This document shows positions 11,401-23,479 of a stretch of DNA of 64,000 bases, piece after piece. A program made the position numbers and the translations under genes. The notes beneath the pieces are model-generated. The model saw only the letters and a list, made by a program, of their open reading frames with translations, was not told the DNA's origin and ran no database searches. Positions within the stretch are counted from its first letter, which is position 1; every line of letters starts with the position of its first letter. The DNA comes from Nipponacmea schrenckii (Eukaryota > Mollusca > Gastropoda > Lottiidae), in NCBI GenBank assembly GCA_030562195.1, contig CM060199.1, positions 15,830,338 to 15,894,337 on the forward strand. Reading direction: 5' to 3'.

Positions 11401-14385
11401 TGGAGGGCCTCTTGGAATTTTCTTATTTGTTCTGGAATAAAGTTATGCAGTTTTTTTTTCAAAACAATCTTTGCCAACATGACTTGAATCCAAAAGATTC
11501 ACTAAACTAATATTGCTTATTTGGTACATTGACATCATAAAATAACAGTTCATTTAATGATTTACAACTTTCTAAAATTTTCAGTTAGACTTCATATTTT
11601 GGATATAATCATTTAAATCAATGTTAAAGCTTACTTGAATCTAGGTGGTTCCATTGGATCCTTCTGTACCTCTACCATTCTAATAACTCTCTGTTTGGCA
11701 CCAGAATTAAATGCTACACCTTGTTGTGAAGGAGTATATCTATAATACAATAACATATTGATGTCTGATATAAAGGAAATGGTCATGGTAATCTGTATGT
11801 AGCTCTGTTTTAAAAAGACAGCATTAAGAAAACATTAAGATTTTAATGAATTAGATGTTTCAGCTGAGTATCTCATTGATTAGATTATCAAAAGGAACAC
11901 CTTTAAAAATTACTATGTTAAAATTGACACTATTTTCTTAATCTCATGCTAGATCAGTACTTTCATTTTACCTGATGTATTGAGCAGGTGCCTGTTTATC
12001 AGCCATTCTTACAGGCATGGCAGCAGCTATTTTACTATTAGTTAATTTCTCTAAAGCTAGTCGAGTTTTCTCTGTCGTATCAGCTATAGTTTCTTCATCT
12101 GGTCTTTCTAGATCTGGATCACCTTCTTCCATTACTTTCGGTATTAAGTCTTGAGGTCTTGAGTGTACTACCTTTAATTTCAATGTCAAATTAACATTAC
12201 AATAAACTAGGAAATTTAGGAATTTATTGGTGACACTAGGTAATTACATAGGGCTGGGAATCGATTATGATTTTAATATCGATTATCGGCAAATAATCGG
12301 TGACGTGCACCGACCGATAATCGATTAATAATCGGTAGAATTTTCATGTCTATTTTAATGTGAATATGTTTTGTTTGTGTATAATTAGTTTGTTTTTCTT
12401 TGCAGTAAATTATATTTCAATACAAAATTATAGTTGTTGTTTGTTCATCAATATGTAAAAGGAATTTCGGCATCACATGCGTGTAAAAATTTGATCGCGC
12501 GTAAAATATTGTCATTGTCACTTCAAGGTTAAAAATCATATCGATCAGCTAGTAAAGTAGGCCTATGTGTACAGTATTTTTGATTTACTGCATCCATTTT
12601 AATTGTTGATCATTGAATATTGATCGGGGACAACCCCAGATATATAAATTAGCGAAATTTACCCCTATTTATTTCAGTCTGTTTAAATTCTAAACCACAT
12701 TCGAGTATCGTAAACACAGTACATTTGAAAATGAAAGTAGCATATCCTCCGAGCAGATGGCGCTCTACACTGTTGTTATTTATAGGCCTATAGTTATTGT
12801 GTCGCATTAAAAGTCGATAGCGGTATTATTTGGTAGGTTTTGTGATAGTATTGTTCATTCCATCTTGTAAACAGTTGTTTGAAAAATTGATTGGATATAA
12901 TTTATTGAATCATGATAATCGATTATGGAATTTAAGATCGATAATCGTAATCGGCAGGTAAGTAATCGACGATTAATCGAAATTTCGATAAATTTTGCCA
13001 GCCCTATAATTACATCATAGATGAAAATAATAAAAAGCATAAGGCATCACTAGACAAAAAAAAGACTAGCAAAGCCACACTTGTATATCAAACATTGATA
13101 AAAGAATAAAAGAAATCTAACACCAACCTTGTCCTTATAATGTCCTTGTTTAGCTATGGCATCATATTTGATTTTACCCTTTTCATCTAAACTCACTGCC
13201 AAAGAATTTGAGGTAGTTTTCTTCATACCCATACCTAATGGATACTGGGCTATGTGAACTTCTGGAAATGCTCCACCATCACCAAAATCCTACAAAATAC
13301 AAAATATCATATTTGGTTTAATGGTCAATATAAATACATATGCTTTTGAAATTAAATAAGTAGCTTTGAAGCACAGCAGTTTACATTATTTAGATGATGT
13401 CATTTGGTTACATCCAGCAAATTGTGACTGTGGGTCCTCTAAATAGGCACTGATAATCCGGAAAGATCAATGCCAAGATGTTTGGCCAAGGACCAGCTGG
13501 TAGAAACTCGAAAGGATCCTCAACTGTGAAGCTAAGTTGTTATCCTTGAAAACTACAGTTGTTTCTTTTTTTCTTCTTCACATTGAACAAATTTTATTTA
13601 TAGTTAACCTCTTGTGTTCGTGGAATCCATCCTTTCCTGTGACCATAAGGTGGAGCTGTTCTCTTACTTGAAACAGTTGTAATCTGAAATAACACATAAA
13701 AAGCCCATATAACAATAAATTATACTGTACGTAAATACCTTAATGAGCATTTAAGAGTAGTTGGAAATCAAAAGATGAAATTGTGTGCCATGTTAAGTAA
13801 TGAATTAGATAAATTTCAATAAAAGGAGCAGCATAATCTGCCTCTACCATAGGCCTACCTGCATACTAGACCTGTATTGCTGTTCATCATTTTCTCTGTC
13901 ATAAAATCTTTGAGATGGTGCCGGTAATATTCTAGAATAAAAAGATTAAAGGTTAATAATTAGTTAGAAATGATCATGAGGTTCTAAATTGGTACAATTA
14001 TAAGAAGAAAGCAACCTAATGTAAATAAGTAAGTTAGAGATTAGTCCAGGAAAAATGGGGCAGAAACAGAAAAGTAAGATTCAGCCAAAGCTATTCAACA
14101 AAAGCAATCCAAATTCATGTGATGATTTGTTATTAGTCTAATGTGTCAGTGTGAACTGGGCTCTACTAGGCCTACTACAAAATTATGGACAAAACCACGG
14201 CGAAAGAAAATATATGAAAAAAACAAAATGAAAGGTCCCTTTCTCAAACTTTTTTATTTCCTTGAAAGTTGACGACAAATGTGGAAATTATATCTATATC
14301 TGACTCATCAAAAATCTTTTAAAGTGTTCTTAATCTTGCTTTTTTAGTAAAATATGAAATTTTCTCACTGTGATAACGACGCCAT
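5407..14385 (-). CDS. SNW1: SNW domain-containing protein 1 (SKIP), complete, 14 coding exons, 531 aa
   Basis: Exons 5' to 3': 14369-14385, 13859-13931, 13609-13683, 13128-13289, 11972-12171, 11635-11739, 11362-11431, 11141-11206, 9750-9866, 9371-9509, 9004-9103, 8749-8866, 7962-8119, 5407-5602. Lengths total 1596 nt, with all phases consistent. The start is a 17-nt coding segment (MASLSQ, split at the sixth codon) joined to ILPAPSQ, matching the human start MALTSFLPAPTQ. Diagnostic stretches include PYGHRKGWIPR, the SNW signature CISNWKN (about residues 249-254), GYTIPLAKRLAADGRGLQ, NLARAAPDKR, YDQRLFNQS and the basic tail ending KKKRRE. SNW1 is a core component of activated spliceosomes and a nuclear-receptor/Notch co-regulator. 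The length is close to human (536 aa). Three introns hold transposons: 6029-7211, about 9980-10975 and 12249-13006. The gene is head to head with ADCK1. Confidence 0.97.
6029..7211. mobile_element. Non-autonomous DNA transposon with TIRs and 12-bp target duplication (SNW1 intron)
   Basis: The element begins GGCCGTGCAAAGTAAATTG and ends with the inverse (CAATTTACTTTGTACGGCC); the inverted match continues through TCTGTTTTACAGGCC, about 35 bp with one mismatch. It is flanked by identical 12-bp direct repeats AAAGTTAAGTTA at 6017-6028 and 7212-7223. Subterminal parts are GC-rich (GCGCGCGC near 7098, GGAGCGCGCGGGG near 7167), unlike the AT-rich host intron. No transposase ORF was seen; the small ORFs inside look spurious. 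Superfamily not assigned: a 12-bp duplication is longer than in most animal TIR elements, and part of it may be chance. Confidence 0.75.
9980..10975. mobile_element. Probable pogo/Tigger-like element, right end decayed (SNW1 intron)
   Basis: The segment opens with CAGTAAAACCTGGATTATCC, the usual start of Tigger/pogo-type TIRs, directly after TA. CCGGCA/CCGGAA phrases (AAACCGGCA and similar) recur up to about 10970, for example CTAAACCGGCATTTTCGGGC. The expected inverted partner at the right end is not visible. There is no intact ORF. It lies in the SNW1 intron between exons 9750-9866 and 11141-11206. Confidence 0.5.
12249..13006. mobile_element. Non-autonomous hAT element (MITE-like) in SNW1 intron
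   Basis: The termini are TAGGGCTGG at the left and CCAGCCCTA at the right, flanked by a perfect 8-bp duplication TAATTACA (12241-12248 and 13007-13014), the length typical of hAT. Subterminal regions are packed with ATCGATTATCGG and CGATTAATCG repeats on both sides, likely transposase-binding sites. It has no transposase ORF. It sits in the SNW1 intron between exons 11972-12171 and 13128-13289. Confidence 0.88.
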
Positions 14386-14994
14386 TTTGTTCTTTGATCG
14401 TGTTTAAGAGACTTGATTATCAAGACATATCATTAAACGGCTTTTGCTTTGACATTTTATCTGGATAGTCCTAAGCTTATTTAGTTTCCGGGGAGACAAC
14501 TTACTGTTGAAAGAGGTCAAAAACTGAAAGTAGAGATGTCGACATTTCATAATCAAAGTCAAATAACTAATAGTCAGTATTGTCTTTATTATCTTTCAGG
14601 TGGGTCAGGACAGGGCTATCTCAAAAATAAGAATCATAAACCCTTATGTATTATCACACTCTTTTGTAGCTACTATGGGCCCCCAACTTCCCGTAATTGC
14701 GTAAAGCTATCGATTTGAAACTTGGCAGTCAGTAATACTAATATGCCACAGTACAGAAACTGTGTAACTCACTAACTGTTATTACAGATAGGGCCAAATT
14801 CAGATTCCTACCTTGTGTATTTGTCATCTTAATACTTACTTGTATCATGGTTTTCTTTTAACTTTTTAACTACATTTTTATGCCTATCTCATTTTGTTTT
14901 TCAGTATCAACAAAATCTTAACAAAGGGTTAAAGTAGCACCTACCGATATACACTTTTTGGTTGCCCATATAAGAGATAAAATTAAAAGACAAA
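14386..14994. promoter_or_regulatory. Putative bidirectional promoter between SNW1 and ADCK1
   Basis: This is the 609-bp interval between the divergent start codons of SNW1 (minus) and ADCK1 (plus). Both 5' UTRs must lie here unless upstream exons exist. No TATA box or CpG island stands out by eye. The head-to-head spacing is what suggests shared regulation; there is no direct evidence for it. Confidence 0.5.
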
Positions 14995-17900
14995 ATGAGA
15001 CAGCTTGTGAAGAAAGTAATTAAATATGGTGTATTAGGTACAACTGTAGGGGGTACAGGGTTACTGTTAAAACATAATGATTGGGAGGTGTCAACTATTG
15101 GTGTATTTAGATTTGGAAGAGCTGCCTTTGCTGTATGTACCATAACATTTTGTTACAGCTTTCTATATTTTTTTTAAAAGTGATTTTGGAAAAGGAGAAA
15201 AGTCAATAAAACGGTTTGAAATTAATTTGGTGTAGTTTCATAAGGACATATTTGAAAAGTATTAAATCAATGAAATTGTTTAATTTTCCAATCAAACAAA
15301 TAGGCCTGACTAATGTGTAAATAAATCCAAGTTCCACTGGATATCCTTTGGAATGTATTATGTCTAGATATATTATGATAACATGGACGGACTACATGAA
15401 GTGAAAATGTTTTGTTTTATAGGCAGCTCAGGTTGTAATAGATTATAAAATGTCATTGTATGGAATGAATGTTGATGATCCTGCCTACCAAGAGACAAAA
15501 TCACAGGTTGGTTCTTTCAGATTTATTAAGGATTTATAAATGTAAAAAATTGTACGACACCTCATTTTGTGTAAATCATGATAGCTAAAAGCAATATAAT
15601 CTAATAATTTATTTATTTCAGGTTCATACAAGATCAGCTTTGCGCCTACGAAAAATGTGTTGTAAAAATGGTGGAGCCTTTATTAAAGTTGGTCAACACA
15701 TTGGCTCATTAGAGTATCTGCTACCTTTAGAATATGTTAATGTTATGAAAGTATTACACAATCAGGCTCCCGAGTCACCTATTGAAGAGTTGTTCAAAGT
15801 GGTTGAAGAAGATTTAGGCACGAAAGTAGGTTATGGAATTAGAATTGAAGAATTCAGCAGTCACATTTGAGAAGCAAATCTGGTATTTTATGAAAAACAT
15901 CAGGTGACATTTATCAAAACATATCAGTGTTCAAACTTTTGTCTTATTCTGGATATTCAAATAAAAAGCATTTATTAATTGTTGACCTGTTAATGCTGTC
16001 TTTTTAGTCTTGGAACACTTTAAATGTTAATACAGTAAAACTGTGGGAATGATTACATGTATTATATTTTGTAGGTAGAAGACCTGTTTACATCAATTGA
16101 TCCTGTACCCCTTGGGGCAGCTTCTCTAGCACAAGTTCACAAAGCAACATTGAAAGATGGTAGAACAGTTGCTGTTAAAATACAACACCCAAAAGTTAAA
16201 GCTCATTCTTTTGTTGATATTAAAACTATGGAGGTATGCATACCATCACCTTTCAACACTAGCTGCTGTTCTGTACAGCATACAATTTCATAAACCAGAG
16301 CAGTTGGTATGGTGCATGCATCATCACATCAAGTCCAGGCACTTCACTTTAATTTATATCACCTTGTATATGTGACATTTGTTTTGTGAGCCTCAGAATT
16401 CAAAGAGTTGCATTTACTATTACTTTTTTCATTTTGTAATATTATTAGATGATAGGGGGTGGGTGGATAGTTTTTCCTTCACCTAAACAACTAATCATAG
16501 ATTAGGATATTCTTCCTTGAAAATGAAAGTGGTTATAGTTTATTCATTGGAAACTTTTTTAAGCACTTCATTTCTATTCTTTTTTTCAGTTATTGATATC
16601 ATCTATTGCCTATCTATTTCCGGATTTTCAATATAAATGGTTGGCAGAAGAAACTAAGAAAAATCTTCCATTAGAATTGGATTTCTTACATGAAGGCAAA
16701 AATTGTGAAAGAGTGTCTAAAGTTTTAAAAGATTATGACTATTTAAAGGTGATATATATTAGATACTTTGATTGTACAGTTTGTCTGAATTATCAGAACC
16801 ACTAATAATGGATGGAATATTGGAATATCTTAGTCAAGATCACATCAAACTCTTGTTTGTTTATAAGCTTTATTTTTTTGATGTAATCGTTTCAGTTTGG
16901 GTCTAACGATGGTGCTCTTCAACATTCATCCCAATAACCCTCTGACTTAACCTGATGACTTCCCTTCAACCATTGAATATCTACCTCTCAAGCTCTAGGT
17001 TTTGTCCAAAAATAGTTTAATCACAGAAACATAAGACTTGTATTTCCATCCACTAATTTTCAAAGTAGAACAAACCTCTGTATTGGATGTTCCGAATGGA
17101 TTGATTTGATTGAGAAGAGGTGATCATGCTAGGTCAAGGGCTATAAAGATGAATGCTCAAGAGCATTTTCATTAGTTCCTAATGCAGTGGCTACATTAAA
17201 CATAAAAGCAAATAAAGAACGAAATGAAAAATTGTTCTAATATTTCTAATAATAATGCAATATTACTGATGAAGGAATTTCAGATTCAAACAAGGCTGCA
17301 GCACGTGCTAGGTCAAAATGAGGCAATTGGGAGTATTGAAAAATGTTTCCTCAAGACACATCTAAATTTTGATCATCATGTCAAAAGGGAGCTGTTTACT
17401 TCATTTGCCTCCATCAAGTCCTGGATTTATGAAATCTTTATAATCCTGTTATTACTCCGTTCGGAATAATTTGATGGTATTTTTTTATTTCAGATTCCAA
17501 AGATTTACTGGGATTTATCATCTGAAAGAGTATTAACTATGGAATATTGTAAAGGTGGTAAAGTTGATGATGAACAGTACATGAAGGAGCATGGCATACC
17601 TGTAGAAGAGGTTATATTTAGTTAGAATTTAGAAATATATTATTCTTCTTGGCATTCTATACATTAGTATTACAATGAGCCCACCTGGTTATCACTATGC
17701 TGGCTCATAATTGCATAAGTCCTTGGCACAGGAAGTATGGGTTCTATTTAGAAAGTGCTGGTTTTGAAAAGATTTGAATATTCAATTAAAGGACAATATA
17801 AAAATATGAAATATTAGGTCAATAATTTCTCTTCTTTTGAAAAAGCATCATGAATATGCTGAATATTTTACGGACACAGTTGGTAGATTGGATATAAGTT

Positions 17901-19840
17901 TGAAATTTGTCTGAACACAATATAAAGTAACCAAAAGGATAGTATGATGTAAAATTGAAATCTGTCTGATAAGATTATATTTTGGTGTATAGGTAACAAG
18001 AAAACTTGGGAAAGTGTACAGTGAGATGATATTTGTTCAGGGATATGTACATTGTGATCCTCATCCTGGTAATGTACTTGTTAATAAAACTAAACATGGT
18101 ACTCAAATAGTATTACTAGATCATGGTCTTTATCAGGTAGGGTTAAGGATTTTGTAATTAATACTTAGTTTGGATGTTCTTCCTTCAGTCACTGAAGTTC
18201 AGTGGTTTATGTTTTCTAAACAGTTTTGTGTAAAGAAAAATTATTTGTTACCACAAAGTTTAAGTTTCAGATTACCGGTACTCCATCAAAACTTTGCTAA
18301 TTGAATGCAGGCCTGGTATTTGCATATTTACCACATATTCTTTACCACTCAACGAATAAGGAAATATCAAGGAAGGATGATGTCAGACGTCTTATTTCTA
18401 GAAATAATAATATGTTGTGATGTAATTGCTTGGAAGTCCATCTTATATTTTAAAATAACATATGAAACAAAGCATAAGAATAATGTAATTACTCCTTTTC
18501 AGAGATATCAAATAGGGCCTAAACTGAAAAGTAAATAAATGTATTCTATGCATCACTATAATCTTTGAGATATCTTGTGAATTATATTTTATTTAAATGA
18601 ATGACATCACCTTTATTATGGGGTTTAACAAAGTTTCTTTCATTTCATTAATTTTTGTCTTTCAAAGATCTATTACTGAAATCACTATCATCTTTGAGAT
18701 TTTGGGTTGCACAAAAATTTTTACTGACAATACTTTTGTGTTTTTCAGTCATTAACAGAAGAATTTCGATTAAATTACTGTAAGTTATGGTTAGCTTTAA
18801 TTAAAGCTGACATAGACAAAATTAAGAAATATGCTGAAAGAATGAATGCAGGTAAAATGGCTGGGTTATTCGCTTGTATGTTGACAGCCAGATCTTGGAA
18901 CTCAATAACTAAAGGCATAGATAAATCACAAATTTCCTCATCAGAGGTAAGTATCTTTTGTGCTTTCTATAGATAAATTATATCTGGGGCAGTGGCAGAA
19001 ATTTAGTGGCTTTGTCATTATTAAGTTTTGATTTGAGATTTGAGCAACATTTAGATGCAGAGAGCAGATGATCACACATATAAATTGTATTGAAATGTCA
19101 TGCGCTTTGTAATTAATAATGAATCATACTGTAATATTAATATGGGCGTATATAGCTGAAAATATTGTCTACATGATAGAGAGCTGGTTTCTTGTTTGAT
19201 TTTGAAGAAACTTGATGGGATTCTTTGCCATCAGCCAAAAATCAGATCAGTTGAACAATTTTTATTACCATACTCAAATTCTTTACTAAATGCCATTTAA
19301 AGATTAAAATAAAAAGATGCCAGTGGGCCTTAATGTCCTTGACAATCGTTCCCAAATTATTGTGGAATTTAAAAGGATGAGGTGGGTGTGCTAAGAGGTC
19401 ATTTGCCTTTGCTAATCAAGGGTGAAAAAATATATAAATGATTATTATAATAAACATCAAAACATCAACATTAATAAATATTTCATTTATTTTTACAGTC
19501 TGATGATATCAGAGCAAATGCAGCCACATATTTAATGGAAATATCAGAAATTCTAAATAGTGTTCCACGTCAGATGCTGCTATTGTTTAAAACTAATGAT
19601 GTCTTGCGTGGAATTGAATCGTCTTTAAGTACACCAGCTAATGCCACATCATTTATCAGTATGTCACGATATTGTGTCAGGGCGGTGGCTAGACACAAAT
19701 TGAAATATTCCCATGGTTTTTTCGCTCGTTTGAAAATCCAATCAGGAGAACTGTGGCTTTTATTTAAGATTAATTTATATCAATGGTATTTATGGCTATC
19801 AACTAATATTCGATCTTCCCATAGGTCATTAACAAGTTGA
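14995..19840 (+). CDS. ADCK1: ADCK1, mitochondrial aarF-domain (UbiB family) protein kinase-like, complete, 514 aa
   Basis: Nine exons, all GT-AG and all phase 0: 14995-15132, 15423-15506, 15622-15825, 16075-16233, 16590-16748, 17494-17610, 17993-18136, 18749-18946 and 19499-19840, giving 514 aa (human about 523). Hallmarks of the UbiB fold: the KxGQ motif in FIKVGQ (residues 96-99), the Ala-containing loop LGAASLAQVHKA in place of a Gly-rich loop (about 155-166), nucleotide-contact Lys in VAVK (177), ExD in LELDF (224-226), catalytic loop HCDPHPGN (309-314) and metal-binding DHG in LLDHGLY (330-332). The N-terminus has a hydrophobic stretch fitting mitochondrial targeting. Family knowledge: ADCK1 acts in mitochondria and affects cristae and fission/fusion in fly and human cells; its substrate is uncertain. 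The C-terminal domain retains CMLTARSWNS and VPRQMLLLFKTNDVLRGIES. All key residues are present, so the gene looks functional. Confidence 0.97.
19160..19260. repeat. Fragment of the dispersed 49-53 kb repeat family in ADCK1 intron 8
   Basis: The phrase GATAGAGAGCTGGTTTCTTG followed by GATTTTGAAGAAACTTGATG matches in sense the copies near 58030-58090 and in antisense the arrays at 49-53 kb. It is a short, diverged fragment. Confidence 0.45.
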
Positions 19841-19971
19841 TGTCAATAAGTGTTTAGTTAATTAAATTATTCTGATTATTCTCAGGTACACGTATGTAAA
19901 ACCTTTACCTTTTTTTGTGAGGGGGGGGGGGTATTGTTGGAATGTTCATAACTCACGATTATTGATATCTG

Positions 19972-19977
19972 AATAAA
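19972..19977 (+). terminator. Candidate ADCK1 polyadenylation signal
   Basis: AATAAA lies 132 bp after the ADCK1 stop codon, the first good match downstream. Position and sequence are the only support. Confidence 0.4.
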
Positions 19978-19979
19978 AC

Positions 19980-21600
19980 GGGAATCTTTTTCAGCTAAGC
20001 TAATCTGTAATAGTCTTCGCAGCTCACCGTCGAAATTCGAGCCTTCAAATCCATTTGTATACAAAATTATCCGCTTTTAAAAGCTCTGAAAATTATGTAT
20101 TGGGTATTGGTCCTGGACAGATCAGCGGATTCACAGGGAAATTTTACATGGGAAATTGCATTCCTGTGGATATCAGGGTTTACGGATTAACGGCGACCAG
20201 GTAATTGCAGCTCCAATGTATATAAATTACTCAAACCACCACCAAACCAACAGTTTGTCCCTTTAGATTTATTTATTATGATTCTGACGAAAAATCTGAT
20301 ATGAAACTCTTTATAAAATGTAATACAATAACTAAAACTAAGCGAAGTATGTAATTTCATTGCTCTAACAGTCGAAGTCCCTGATGAATTTCAGTATATT
20401 TAAAATTAATAAGTGCAAAAATTTGTATTGAATAGTGTTTATATTATTAGAAAAAGTTCGTGGAATCTATATATTTATATATTTCCTGTGATAACCATTC
20501 AGGTGTAATGATGGTTACGAAAATCTTCTTATTAAGGCAAGTTTAAAATATGTGGATGATGATTTTTAATCGATGTCATATCAGTACGAATAAAAAGATA
20601 TTTGTAAACGTTTTAATCATAAGAATAGATAAGTACTAAACAACCCTGGGAGTCTAATTATTAAACAGCTAGATATTTTGTTTCGCGATTTTATTTTTCT
20701 AATCGTGTATTTTGACAGATTTGAATGGTGAATGTGATTGGATAAATACTCCATTGACCCCAACTTGTAGTGCATTAAAATTACATTCATAGATAACCAG
20801 TTTTCCGATGAGAGAAAGAATTAGTAATCGACTGTGCTTAGGTATTATCTTTTGGTCGATCTTAATTTAAGAATGACGAAAATTAAGAAATTGTAGTTAT
20901 TTAATTAGATTGATATAAAGAAAACTCACTTCTAGACTGCCGATAGGGAACAAATAGTTTCTCCACTATTACCTAAGGCAGGGAATACATAAAATTTTAA
21001 ATTTCAAGAAAAGCACCTGCATTTCAAATAAATGAATACTATTTTTTTTTTTTTTATTAACAAAATATTGTATGAATAAATATTGTTATAAATAGAAATA
21101 AATTGTTGAGTACCATGGTTTGCATTCCTTAATATAGCCTACTGGATGTTAAAGTTCCCTTTATCACAGAAAAAATCTTTTTAGTTCTTGTTTCACCAGC
21201 ATAACATCTCTAATTAGAATTTGGCATAGTTCACAATCAAGTCTCAATTTCGAGGTTTGGCATAATGGTTTCCTACATCTTGGTTGGAAATATTTCATAT
21301 TAAAGCTATCATGCTTTAATTACTTAAATATCTGTTTATGAAAATGCGCGTTTTTTCAACGAACGTGCTCAACTCTGATACAATCACTGAAAAATATTTA
21401 CGTCCAATGCAATTTTCTTCTTGCATAGCTTCAAAACAACATGTCTTTCCGTATTATAGAAGAAGGTAGAACATATTATTGTCTCGAAATATTGGTATTT
21501 GAATTCCAGGCACCATTGGTTTCAACAGTAAATATTATAGAAGAATGTTCAAATATAATTTATAATACAAGTTTGACCATGTACAGTACCATTATCCTCG
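19980..21600. other. Intergenic between ADCK1 and the globin gene; no gene seen
   Basis: AT-rich, with short homopolymers (G-run 19921-19931, T-run about 21043-21055) and no coding exon that I could support. TTTATT at 21053-21058 is an AATAAA on the minus strand and could serve the globin transcript. Confidence 0.5.
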
Positions 21601-21607
21601 GAAATCT

Positions 21608-23479
21608 TTATGCGTTTCCTTTCTTCATTTCGGTTTGGACGATTCCATATAATTTACCCCAAGCTTTCTTTGTCTCAGAATCCATTTTCAGTTTTCTGTC
21701 CCAAGCGTACATAATGCAGGAACCCAGAATCTACAATTAAAGTTATAACAAATTAAAGTATTAAAACGAAAAAATGCTATCAAAAAATAGGGAGTTATAA
21801 AAACTAATTAATTAATTTGCACAATGTGTCCAAGCTATTTCCTTCTTAGTCCACAAAACAGTATAACATGTGAATTTCTAGATCTCATCAATACCTTATT
21901 CATTGGTGAATTTGTATTATTTTGTTTATCGGAAAAACTTCTTCCTTTGAAATATTCGAAATTCTAAATAGGTTCCTGTAATTTGAGACAAAACTGGACA
22001 GAATATCAGCGAATAGAGACAAAAGTGACATACTTTTTCGATACTGTAAGAGGAAATTTGAACGATCGTCCTCGACAAAAAGAAACAGTAGGTCCTACCT
22101 CGTAATATTTTAATGGAATGCCATAATTTTTATGTTTGGCTCCTAGGTCGTTGAGGATTGGTAAAAGTCCTTCTAATTTGTCTAACTCTTTTACTGCATA
22201 TTCGAAAACATCTAAGACTTTTCTTATGTGAGATTTAAATTGTTTGTTCTCTAAGTTAACTTCCCCGTCTTTTGCAAAACCAAATTTTTCTTTCGCTTCT
22301 GGAGCTTTTTCAAATAATCTAAAAAAAAAAAATGTTTCAAAAGCAAAAATGCCATGTCGTCTATTAATACTAGTATTCATCATCGGTAAAAATAAATAAC
22401 GATATTGAAACTAAAGCAGGCCCGCCGTCACACTTGAGTGTTCGGAAGGGCAATTATGTATTTTAGTTTTGAATGGGTCTTGAAGTAATGAAATTGGTCG
22501 GTTCTCACAATTTTTTTTCAGGGGCGCGTTTCCCTTTTTTCTGTTATTCTGATTTGAAATAACTGATAAAAACAATATTCTTTCATTTACTAGCACAATC
22601 TACACTAATGGTTGACATACACTCCGACAATATTATGATATTATACTGACCAGGTGCCAGATGTCGTGACTAAAAGAATAGTTCAGAAGTTATCTATCCT
22701 AAGCTAATCTATCCTAAGCTAAATGAGTGATTTAAAAGGAATTTATATTTAGGTTGGTATGAAAAGGTTAAGAAAAGAGAAGATCTGACACATTTAAAGT
22801 AAGGTATAGTAGTCTATTTCACAATGAAATCAATAAGACCTATCGAACAGAAATGTTTGACCTTCAGATATCTGTAGTGCGTAATAATATCAATACACAT
22901 TATTAAACACCGATCGATTCGTTCAATTATTTATCTATAGCTGACGTACTTGTAGACCTATTTCATTGAAATACATGTCAAAGGTCACGTTTACGTCACG
23001 TTGTCATCTTTAATCCCTATTTCCTTTGAATTCTCTTTCAATCGTTCACCATTAAAAGTGCTTAGTCAAAGCATATTTTAAAATATATTTGAGATAACGT
23101 CCATGATTGCCACGGTACAAAAAGTTTCACAATAGCCTACTAAGATTTACTATACCGAATATATCATCTAAAAATGGGAAAAAAAATACAGTTTTATCTT
23201 AGCTTAAAAAGATTAAAAATTTGAATAATGGAGAGAGGAAGTAAACTCATATGATTGACATAACCATGTTAAATGAATTATTTAATGAATGAATTATCGT
23301 TTATTTATTCATTCATTCATTCATTCATTCCATACTTACTTATAATATATATGAGCAGCATCAGCTATAACATCTCCTTCATTAAACTTTGCCCACGAAC
23401 TTTTAATAAGTTCCCTGTCTTTTTCGGTTAAATCTGCAGGCATTCCATTGGAAACCCCCGTACTACTTCCACACCCCAT
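21608..23479 (-). CDS. Globin with N-terminal acylation signal, complete, 3 exons, 160 aa
   Basis: Exons: 23340-23479 (start codon at 23479), 22099-22318 and 21608-21730; total 483 nt including stop. The first intron splits a codon in phase 2 after residue 46 (HIYYK|LFEKAP) and the second is phase 0 after YYE (residue 120), matching the ancestral globin intron positions B12.2 and G7.0. Heme-pocket residues: Trp29 in the A helix, CD-corner Phe61 (KFGFA), distal His77 at E7 (FKSHIRKV), proximal His109 at F8 (LGAKHKNYGI). The H helix reads ETKKAWGKLYGIVQ. The protein starts MGCGSS: Gly2 fits N-myristoylation and Cys3 palmitoylation, as in membrane-anchored globin X. If so, it is probably a membrane-bound cellular globin rather than a circulating oxygen carrier. 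An in-frame Met13 could give an unanchored form. Subfamily naming needs a tree. Confidence 0.93.
23301..23331. repeat. ATTC microsatellite
   Basis: About six tandem ATTC units lie immediately next to the donor of globin exon 1, inside intron 1. Confidence 0.9.

Noticed and set aside
21441..21740. Plus-strand ORF of 99 codons
   Set aside because: It is the antisense shadow of globin exon 3 (21608-21730); the minus strand gives the proper globin H helix.
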